A stretch of DNA of 64,000 nucleotides from Kitasatospora fiedleri (lineage in GTDB: Bacteria > Actinomycetota > Actinomycetes > Streptomycetales > Streptomycetaceae): NCBI RefSeq assembly GCF_948472415.1, contig NZ_OX419519.1:5332001-5396000 (forward strand), in the 5' to 3' direction. Under the pieces are notes generated by a model. That model did not search any database. It was not told the origin of the DNA and saw only the letters and a program-made list of their open reading frames with translations. Positions 7,384-18,605 of this stretch are shown here, in pieces. How positions within the stretch are numbered: position 1 is the stretch's first letter; each line of letters starts with the position of its first letter. The position numbers and the translations under genes were made by a program.

Positions 7384-8276
7384 CCGATGTCCCGGGCGCA
7401 GATGAGGAGGACATCGACACGCCGCCGCACGTACTGCTGATCCGGCTGGCCGGACCGTTGCAGTCCTGGGGCGTCCAAGGCCGGTTCGCGCAGCGCGACA
7501 CCCGTACCCGGCCGACCAAGTCCGGGGTGGTCGGTCTGTGCGCGGCAGCCCTCGGCCTGGACCGAGCCGACCCGCTGACCGGGCTGAGGACCGCGCTGTT
7601 CGGGGTACGCGCCGATCGGCCGGGAACGCTGGTGCGGGACTATCACACGGTGGGCGGCGGTCGTTACCCGCTGCGACCGCGGGACCTGATCACCGACCAC
7701 CGCCGGGCCGCCGCCTTCGAGCACCTCGAACCGGCTGACCGCCCGGGCACGTTCGGACGGCAGCGCGAGACCTCCTGGTACGGCGCACCGAAGCTGATCG
7801 CCGCCGATCCGGGCTCGGGGGCTCTGATGGCGGGCAAGGTCGCGCGATACTCGCTGCTCAGCGAACGCTGGTACCTGTCGGACGCCGCGTTCCTGGTCGG
7901 CCTGCAGCATCCCGACAGCGAACTGCTGGCCCGGGTCGCCCACGCCCTGGAGCATCCGGAACGGCTGCTGTGGCTGGGCCGCAAAGCCTGCCCGCCGTCC
8001 GGCGACCTCGCGCTCGGGGTGGTGCCCGGTACGCTCCGCGAGGTGTTCGAGCATCGGGCGCTGCTGCCGACCGCGGACGGTGTCCCGCCGTCGGACACGA
8101 GGCCGTGGGCGTGGTTCGAAGAACCGTCTCCGCGGCTCGGCGCCGCTCCGGTGCACGACCAGCCGACCGAGGCCGGCTATCCGGACAGCGGCCCCGTGCA
8201 CGGCTACCGCTGGGAAACCCGGCAACGCCTCACCCTCGCCCCCGACGCCGTCGGATGGAAGGACCTGGTCCTGTGA
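7380..8276 (+). CDS. casD: Type I-E Cascade subunit Cas5e (CasD)
   Basis: Cas5e caps the 5' handle of the crRNA in Cascade. The RAMP-type N-terminus is clear (HVLLIRLAGPLQSWGVQGRF), followed by RDTRTRPTKSGVVGLCAAALG, which is highly conserved in Cas5e. The start GTG lies in a 4-nt overlap with cas7e, and the gene in turn overlaps cas6e by 4 nt. At 298 aa it is longer than the usual 225-250, mainly through the C-terminal half. It is part of a tightly coupled five-gene operon. Confidence 0.93.
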   Translation: MTDVPGADEEDIDTPPHVLLIRLAGPLQSWGVQGRFAQRDTRTRPTKSGVVGLCAAALGLDRADPLTGLRTALFGVRADRPGTLVRDYHTVGGGRYPLRPRDLITDHRRAAAFEHLEPADRPGTFGRQRETSWYGAPKLIAADPGSGALMAGKVARYSLLSERWYLSDAAFLVGLQHPDSELLARVAHALEHPERLLWLGRKACPPSGDLALGVVPGTLREVFEHRALLPTADGVPPSDTRPWAWFEEPSPRLGAAPVHDQPTEAGYPDSGPVHGYRWETRQRLTLAPDAVGWKDLVL

Positions 8277-9088
8277 GCACCGAAGAAGTTCTGAGCGCCG
8301 AAAGCACCCCGGACGCCGGGAACGTCCCGAGCACTGGAGCGGCCGCGGGCACCGGGAAGCCTGCGGGAACAGCCCGGTTGGTGACCACCCACACCCTACT
8401 TACCCTGGACGCCCGGCACCCGTACACCGCGAAGGTGCTGATCGACGTGCAGGAACTGCACCGGACGGTGATGAGCGGTTTCAAGGGTTGGGTGGACGAC
8501 GGCAGCCCGGACGCCCGGGCGCAGCTGCGGACGCTGTTCAACTGGACGGTCGACCTGCGGCGGGCCCGGCTGGCGTTGGTGGTGCAGTCGATGGTGCCGG
8601 GTGACTGGTCCGAACTGCCGCGCGGGGTGCTGGCGCAGCGCCCGGAGAGCCTGGTGGTGGACCGGGTGTTCCGGGTAGGAGACCGGGTCGACTTCCGGAC
8701 AGTCGTCAACCCGGTGGCGAGTCGGCACCCGACGTCGCAGGTGCCGGGCAGCGGGCCGACCGCCCGCACGGAGCGGGGGAAGCGGGTGGCACTCAACCGG
8801 CCGGAGCAGGTGAAGGCGTGGTTCGTGCGCCGGCTGCAGCCGCTCGGCGAGCCCGTGAGGGCGGGGGACGGAGTGGTGCGGATCGGTGTGGACACCGACC
8901 CGGAACGCCTGGCGCTGCGGATCCTGCCCCGGGTGTCGGGCCAACGCCAGCACCAAGGGCTGAAGTTGGCCCGGGCGGAGTTACGCGGCACGCTGACCGT
9001 GACGGACCCGTCGGCATTCGTGACGGCGCTTGCCCAGGGAGTGGGGCACGGACGGGCGTACGGTTGCGGGCTGATCCTGGTGCGCTGA
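8273..9088 (+). CDS. casE: Type I-E crRNA endoribonuclease Cas6e (CasE)
   Basis: Cas6e cuts pre-crRNA at the repeat hairpin and stays bound to the 3' end. The C-terminal glycine-rich loop VGHGRAYGCGLILVR is diagnostic of Cas6e. Near the N-terminus ELHRTVMSGF provides the expected conserved His region. A low-complexity Ala/Gly/Thr-rich extension of about 35 residues precedes the usual start. The GTG overlaps the cas5e stop by 4 nt. It is the last cas gene: no cas1 or cas2 follows, only a strong terminator 77 nt later. Confidence 0.92.
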   Translation: MSTEEVLSAESTPDAGNVPSTGAAAGTGKPAGTARLVTTHTLLTLDARHPYTAKVLIDVQELHRTVMSGFKGWVDDGSPDARAQLRTLFNWTVDLRRARLALVVQSMVPGDWSELPRGVLAQRPESLVVDRVFRVGDRVDFRTVVNPVASRHPTSQVPGSGPTARTERGKRVALNRPEQVKAWFVRRLQPLGEPVRAGDGVVRIGVDTDPERLALRILPRVSGQRQHQGLKLARAELRGTLTVTDPSAFVTALAQGVGHGRAYGCGLILVR

Positions 9089-9164
9089 GCGCGCCATTGG
9101 TGAACGGATGACTCGTCAGGGTGTCACGCGGGTCTGAGGGGAGTGTGGTTGCCCTGCGGACATG

Positions 9165-9204
9165 CCGGAGCCCGGGCGCCGTGGGGGTGGCGTCCGGGCT
9201 CCGG
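9165..9204. terminator. Terminator closing the cas operon
   Basis: CCGGAGCCCGGGCGCC (9165-9180) and GGCGTCCGGGCTCCGG (9189-9204) form a 16-bp stem with one G-T pair and an 8-nt loop. It lies between the convergent cas6e and acetate-transporter genes, so it can serve both. Confidence 0.8.
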
Positions 9205-9255
9205 GGTGAACGGTGGTGCGGCGGTGCGGTGCTGCGGTGGTGCGCGGTGCGGTGG

Positions 9256-9810
9256 TTACCTGACCGGGAAGGCGACCCGGCCCCAGCGGCCGTCGGTCAG
9301 GGCGGCGGTGGCCGAGTACCAGGCGGCGAGGCCGGCGACGGCGGCGACCCAGCCGCCGACCTTGGCCCAGCCGGAGGCGTCGCCGAAGGCGCCGATGGCG
9401 CTGAGCACCAGGGAGACCGTCAGGAGGCCGTACACCGCGCGGGTGAGCAGGCCGGCGCCCCAGGAGGCGGCGGTCAGGGTGAGCGCCAGCAGCGCCCACA
9501 GCAGCAGGAACAGGCCCGCGGTGTTCTTGCCGGCCGGGCCGGCGGCGGCCCAGGTCGCCCAGAAGGCGCCCAGGGCGGTGAACGCGGTGCCGCTGAAGCG
9601 GTCGCCGCCGCGGAACTGCCAGAGGCCGGCGACGAACAGCGTCACGCCGCCGACCAGGTTGGCCAGCGTGGAGGCGCCGCCGGCCGAGGTGCCGCTGAGG
9701 ACACCCGTGCCGAGCAGGCCGTACGCCAGCAGAGTCAGACCGAGGGCCAGGTAACCGAGCGGACCCGCGTCAGCGGATCGGGCGTTCGCCCCGGAGGCTT
9801 CGTTGCTCAC
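9256..9810 (-). CDS. GPR1/FUN34/YaaH (SatP-like) acetate uptake family membrane protein
   Basis: Six hydrophobic segments fill the 184 residues. The early motif DAGPLGYLALGLTLLAYGL and the repeated small-residue helices match the AceTr (GPR1/FUN34/YaaH) family of acetate/succinate permeases in the plasma membrane. The GTG start has GGAG 7 nt upstream, and length agrees with bacterial members. It stands alone: convergent with the cas operon and upstream of osaC on the same strand. Substrate is assumed from the family. Confidence 0.82.
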   Translation of the reverse strand: MSNEASGANARSADAGPLGYLALGLTLLAYGLLGTGVLSGTSAGGASTLANLVGGVTLFVAGLWQFRGGDRFSGTAFTALGAFWATWAAAGPAGKNTAGLFLLLWALLALTLTAASWGAGLLTRAVYGLLTVSLVLSAIGAFGDASGWAKVGGWVAAVAGLAAWYSATAALTDGRWGRVAFPVR

Positions 9811-10111
9811 CGGAGGCTCCTTTCACTCTGCGCCAGGGCATGGCGGGATCACGGTGAAAAGTGGGATGTGCGGAGGTGGTGCCGAGTGCCGGGTCGTGGG
9901 CGCACCGAAGAGGGGTGCGGCGGCTGCGGCGAGTGAGAGAACCGGCGGCCGAGCCGCTGGTCGTGCCCTCCGGGGTGGAAGCCCCCGGTGCTCACGGTGT
10001 ACCCGGCCGCCGGGCTCCGTACCCGCGCGCCTCACGCAGAATGAGCAAGCGTGAGCAAACCGTGACCGGTTCTGACACCGGCCCGTCACCGGTTCGAAAA
10101 CCGGTGATCGG
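9811..10111. other. Intergenic region with osaC terminator hairpin
   Basis: The gap carries the promoter side of the acetate-transporter gene and, at 10087-10106, a perfect hairpin CACCGGTT-CGAA-AACCGGTG just after the osaC stop. I take that as the osaC terminator. Repeats of ACCGGT nearby (10062-10106) may be part of it. I see no gene here. Confidence 0.6.
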
Positions 10112-12664
10112 TCAGCTCTGCCGCTGGGTCGGGATGCGCAGGGTCAGGATGGCCATGTCGTCGGACGGCGGCTCGGGCGCGAACCGCTCCACCGCCCGGT
10201 GCACCCGGGCCGCGACGGCGCCCGCGGTCAGGCCCGCGCAGCCGGTCAGCACCTCGGCCAGGCCGTCGTCGCCGAGCATCCGGCGGCCCTCCCGGCGTTC
10301 GGTAACGCCGTCCGTCACGCACAGCAGCACCTCGCCCGGGGCGAGGACCAACTCCTCGGCGACCAGGTCGAGTTCGTCCATCACGCCGAGCAGCGGCTGC
10401 GGCGAGGCGGCCTGGTCGACCTGCCCGTCGGTGCGCAGCCGCAGCGGCAGCGGGTGGCCGGCGCAGACCAGCGACAGGACGGTCGAGCCGTCCTCGCGGG
10501 GCGTCAGCTCGCCGTAGAGCAGGGTGAGGAAGCGGGCCCGGCTGCCCTCGTCCAGGATCGCGGCGTTCAGCCGGGTGAGCACCTGCGGGGCGTCGAGGCC
10601 CTCGCGGGCCAGCAGGCGCAGCGAGTTGCGGGCCAGGCCGGTGACCGAGGCGGCCTCGGGTCCGGTGCCGCAGACATCGCCGATGGCGAAGCCGTAGGTG
10701 CCCTCGCGGATCGGGAACAGGTCGTAGAAGTCGCCGCCGACCTCGTTGCCCTCGCCCGCGGCCTGGTAGAAGACCTCCACCTCGACGCCGGGGATCTTCG
10801 GCAGCTCCGGCGGCAGCAGGGCGCGCTGGAACGCCTGGCTGATCGCGGTGCGCTCCGAGTACAGGCGCGAGTTGTCCAGCGCCAGGGCGGCCCGGCGGGA
10901 GAGGTCCTCGCCGAGCTCCAGGATCTCCTGGCGGAACCGGACGCCGTGCCGGGTGCCGAGCACCAGCAGGCCGATCACGCGGTTGCGGGCGGACAGCGGC
11001 ATCACCACCGTCTCGCCCAGCTCCGGCCCGACCGGGTGGCCGAGGGCCCGGGCGGTCTCGGCGGGCGCGGACCACGGGCGGGCGCCCGGGCTGGGCACCG
11101 CCTCCGGGGCGGGGGACTTGTCGAGCAGGGCGCGCAGCGCGTCGATCCGGTCCTCGTCCTCGTGCAGCACGAAGGCGAGTTCGGCGCCGGCCGCGGCGTC
11201 CGTGCCGGTGGTGTAGACGGCGCACCAGGAGGAGAGGGTGGGGACGGCCATCTGCGCCATCAGGGCGAGCGTCTGCTCGTGTTCCAGGGTGCCCGCGAGC
11301 AGGTCGGAGGCCTCCACCAGGAAGGACAGCGAGCCGCGCCGCAGCCGCTCCAGCTCGCCGAGCCGGGCGCTCTCCAGGGCCAGCGCGATCCGGTCGGCGG
11401 CGAACTGCAGGCGCAGCGCGTCCTCGTTGTCGTAGCGGCCGGGGGCGGCCGCGGCCACCCCGAGCGAACCGGTCAGCCGGCCCTCGACCTTGAGCGGGAC
11501 AGTGATCAGCGAGCGCAGGTCGGTGCCGTCGAGCAGCGGGGCGGCGCCGGTGGGGCGGACCGCGAGGTCCTCGTGGACGGCGGGCAGCCGGGCCGAGTCG
11601 AAGCGGCCGGCCCCGGCGTCGATCGGCAGCCGGGAGAAGCGGCGGGCCGGGCCGGCCAGGCCGGTGGCGGCGCGCAGTTCGAACTCGGTCTCGTCCTCAC
11701 TGGTGAGCAGCAGGTAGGAGGCGTCGGCGTCGAGCAGGTCGCGGGCCCGCTCGACGATCCGCTGGAGCAGGCTGGACAGGTCGTCGGGGGAGACCGGGCC
11801 GACCAGCAGGTCCAGCGGCTCGACGGCGGTGCCGGCGCTCTCCACGGCGGCGCCGGGGGTGCCGGGGCTGCGCAGCACCGCGCGGTCGGCCTCCCGGACC
11901 AGCACGCACGCCACGGTCGGGGTGCCCTGGCTGTCGCGCAGCCGCACGTGGGTGCCGTACACCTCCTGCACCGCGCCGTCGCCGCCGCGCACCGCGTACG
12001 AGCCCTCCCAGCGGGCCAGCCGCAGGGTGTCGCCGAGGCCGAGGCCGGGGGTCTGCGGCCAGACGGCCAGTTCGGCCCAGGGGCGGCCGAACACGGCGTC
12101 CGCCGGCCGGTGGAAGAGCGTCTCGGCGTCGGCGTTCCAGTGCCGGACCCGCCCGTGGTCGTCGAGCTGCACCACGGCGACCCGGACCGGGCCGTCCGTG
12201 GTCGGCAGCTCGCCGCCGGGCAGGCTGGGCAGCGCGTACCGGGTGCCGGGCCGCTGCTCGGGCAGGGCGAGCCGGAACCAGACGGTCTTGCGGCCGGCCG
12301 CGTACTCCACACCCCAGCTGCTGGACAGCGCCGAGCACATCAGCAGGCCGCGGCCGCCCTCGCCGTCCGGGTCGGCGTAGCGCTGCGAGTTCATCGTCAC
12401 GTTGGCGAAGGAGGGCAGGCCGCGCTCCGGGTGCCGGTCGCTGACCTCGATCCGGACGGTGTCCTCCTCGCGCAGGCAGGCCACCTCGGCGGCCGTCCCG
12501 GCGTGCACCACGGCGTTCGTGACCAGCTCGCTGACCAGCACCACGGCGTCGTCCACCACCTCGGGCACGCCCCAGCCGAGCAGGGCGTCCCGGACGAAGC
12601 CGCGGGCCGCGGCGGCCGACCGGTCGACCGGTTCGAAGGTGGCGGCTGCGCGCGCGGTGACCAC
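10112..12664 (-). CDS. osaC: OsaC-like multidomain regulator: anti-sigma kinase, PAS, GAF, PP2C/SpoIIE phosphatase
   Basis: Domain order is HATPase_c anti-sigma kinase at the N-terminus (VSELVTNAVVHA, GEGGRGLLMCSALSSSWGV), a PAS domain, two GAF domains, and a C-terminal SpoIIE/PP2C phosphatase (GNEVGGDFYDLFPI, IGDVCGTGPEAA, LLCVTDGVTERR, SDDMAILTL). This matches OsaC of S. coelicolor, which modulates SigB after osmotic stress, and the gene is divergent from osaA-osaB as there. GTG 12664 has GGAG 8 nt upstream; GTG 12670 is possible. A longer reading to 12841 adds an unconserved Arg/Pro-rich leader. The name rests on domain order and context. Confidence 0.85.
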   Translation of the reverse strand: MVTARAAATFEPVDRSAAAARGFVRDALLGWGVPEVVDDAVVLVSELVTNAVVHAGTAAEVACLREEDTVRIEVSDRHPERGLPSFANVTMNSQRYADPDGEGGRGLLMCSALSSSWGVEYAAGRKTVWFRLALPEQRPGTRYALPSLPGGELPTTDGPVRVAVVQLDDHGRVRHWNADAETLFHRPADAVFGRPWAELAVWPQTPGLGLGDTLRLARWEGSYAVRGGDGAVQEVYGTHVRLRDSQGTPTVACVLVREADRAVLRSPGTPGAAVESAGTAVEPLDLLVGPVSPDDLSSLLQRIVERARDLLDADASYLLLTSEDETEFELRAATGLAGPARRFSRLPIDAGAGRFDSARLPAVHEDLAVRPTGAAPLLDGTDLRSLITVPLKVEGRLTGSLGVAAAAPGRYDNEDALRLQFAADRIALALESARLGELERLRRGSLSFLVEASDLLAGTLEHEQTLALMAQMAVPTLSSWCAVYTTGTDAAAGAELAFVLHEDEDRIDALRALLDKSPAPEAVPSPGARPWSAPAETARALGHPVGPELGETVVMPLSARNRVIGLLVLGTRHGVRFRQEILELGEDLSRRAALALDNSRLYSERTAISQAFQRALLPPELPKIPGVEVEVFYQAAGEGNEVGGDFYDLFPIREGTYGFAIGDVCGTGPEAASVTGLARNSLRLLAREGLDAPQVLTRLNAAILDEGSRARFLTLLYGELTPREDGSTVLSLVCAGHPLPLRLRTDGQVDQAASPQPLLGVMDELDLVAEELVLAPGEVLLCVTDGVTERREGRRMLGDDGLAEVLTGCAGLTAGAVAARVHRAVERFAPEPPSDDMAILTLRIPTQRQS

Positions 12665-13024
12665 GGCCACGGCTCCTCTGCTGCTGGTCCGGCGGACGGT
12701 CCGGGCGGACGGTTCGGGCGGTACGGCGGGCGCGGGGCGGCGTCGCCTCGGCCCGGTGCGGCCCTCCACCCTACTTTCCGGTTGGTACCCAGTGGGGCCG
12801 GGGCGTCGAAACAGGCACCTGGGGGTGATTTCGTTCACCACTTTCCCTGCTCGCCGGGAAAACCCTGCGCAACCGGTCCGACACCGGCTGTCGGTGCTGC
12901 CACACTGGGGGGTCCGCGTGCCGTCACCGCCGCAGTACGGTCGACAGGGACGGCGCGGGAGCCGACCGGCCGGACGCCGATCCTCCCGCGGCGGTGAACC
13001 GAGTCAGGACCTGGGAGGGCCCCG
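12665..13024. promoter_or_regulatory. Divergent osaC/osaA intergenic region
   Basis: 360 nt hold the promoters of both genes. A -10-like TACGGT at 12936-12941 faces osaA, leaving an untranslated leader of about 75 nt that ends in GGGAGGG (13013-13019), five bases before the TTG start. The imperfect palindrome GTGATTTCGTTCAC (12825-12838) could be an operator. No open reading frame looks convincing. Confidence 0.4.
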
Positions 13025-17647
<4,623 letters not shown>

Positions 17648-17650
17648 CCG

Positions 17651-17689
17651 CCGCCCGCGGGGGCCGCTCCGGCTGGCCCCCGCGGGCGG
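17651..17689 (+). terminator. Hairpin after osaA
   Basis: CCGCCCGCGGGGGCC (17651-17665) pairs perfectly with 17675-17689 over a 9-nt loop, starting just after the osaA stop. It separates osaA from the osaB promoter. Confidence 0.75.
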
Positions 17690-17749
17690 GAACCCGGTAA
17701 GGTCACCCGTCGTTGCCAACAGTGACCGTACGGTGACGCCCGGCACCGG

Positions 17750-17781
17750 GCCTGTGGCAGGCGAGGGGGTACGGCTAGCAT
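17750..17781 (+). promoter_or_regulatory. Possible dual osaB promoter: SigB-like GGGTAC and TAGCAT
   Basis: GCCT (17750-17753), 13 nt and GGGTAC (17767-17772) resemble the Streptomyces SigB consensus (GNNT, 14-16 nt, GGGTAC/T), with spacing one short. TAGCAT at 17776-17781 is a housekeeping-like -10. Both would start transcription before GTG 17852 and exclude the ATG at 17780, which lies inside the -10. Confidence 0.35.
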
Positions 17782-17851
17782 GACCGGGGCAGTGATGGGC
17801 GGCACGAAGGTGCCGGCCCACGGGAAACAACCGGCAGGAGGGCGGGTCCTG

Positions 17852-18484
17852 GTGCAGAAGGCGAAGATCCTCCTGGTCGACGACCGTCCGGAGAACCTGC
17901 TCGCCCTGGAGGCGATCCTCTCCGCGCTCGACCAGACCCTGGTGCGCGCCGCCTCCGGCGAGGAAGCGCTCAAAGCTCTGCTCACCGACGACTTCGCGGT
18001 GATCCTGCTGGACGTCCAGATGCCCGGCATGGACGGGTTCGAGACCGCGGCGCACATCAAGCGCCGCGAGCGGACCAGGGACATCCCGATCATCTTCCTG
18101 ACCGCGATCAACCACGGACCGCACCACACCTTCCGGGGCTACGCGGCCGGCGCGGTCGACTACATCTCCAAGCCCTTCGACCCGTGGGTGCTGCGGGCCA
18201 AGGTCTCCGTCTTCGTCGACCTGTACCAGAAGAACACCCAGCTCAAGGAGCAGGCCGCGCTGCTGCGCCTGCAACTGGAGGCGGGCGAGGAGCCGGCCAT
18301 CGGCGGGGCGCTGCTCGGCGAGCTGTCGGCCCGGCTGGCCGCAGTCGAGGAGCAGGCCGAGGCGCTCACCAAGCAGCTCGACGCGGGCCCGGACGGCGGC
18401 GCCGCCGCCACCGCCGCGCACCTGGAGCGGAAGATCGCCGGCCTGCGCGGGGCGCTCGACGCGCTGCGCCCCGGCTCCCCCTGA
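17852..18484 (+). CDS. osaB: OsaB-like response regulator with C-terminal coiled coil
   Basis: The receiver domain begins KAKILLVDDRPENLLALEAI. The phospho-acceptor is Asp about 54 (FAVILLDVQMPGMDGFE), with Thr (FLTA) and Lys (YISKPFD) in their usual places. Instead of a DNA-binding domain, the C-terminus is a coiled coil from about residue 125 (QKNTQLKEQAALLRLQLEAG), as in OsaB, the regulator needed for osmoadaptation and development in S. coelicolor. GTG 17852 is preferred over ATG 17780 because GGAGGG lies 9 nt upstream, homologues begin near VQKAKILL, and the ATG sits within a -10 element. The acidic Ala/Gly tail is variable. Confidence 0.85.
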   Translation: MQKAKILLVDDRPENLLALEAILSALDQTLVRAASGEEALKALLTDDFAVILLDVQMPGMDGFETAAHIKRRERTRDIPIIFLTAINHGPHHTFRGYAAGAVDYISKPFDPWVLRAKVSVFVDLYQKNTQLKEQAALLRLQLEAGEEPAIGGALLGELSARLAAVEEQAEALTKQLDAGPDGGAAATAAHLERKIAGLRGALDALRPGSP

Positions 18485-18592
18485 CGGGACGTCGGCGTCG
18501 CCCGTCCGGGTGGTTCCCGGGCGGCTGACGGCGCGTCGGCGACACAACCCGCCGAAGTGCGCCCGCGCATGTCCCCGGCCCGGGCGCGCCGG

Positions 18593-18605
18593 TAGGCTGC
18601 CCCCC
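18593..18605 (+). promoter_or_regulatory. -10 element for leaderless ftsK mRNA
   Basis: TAGGCT (18593-18598), then 7 nt, then ATG. There is no ribosome-binding site, so the start codon is probably at or next to +1. Confidence 0.55.

Noticed and set aside
9089..9255. Possible cas1/cas2 remnants after cas6e
   Set aside because: Only a terminator and non-coding sequence are present in all frames I examined.
10087..10106. A GGTTCGAA sequence resembling a tRNA T-loop
   Set aside because: It is the centre of a perfect hairpin after osaC and no cloverleaf can be built around it. I found no tRNA gene in the window.
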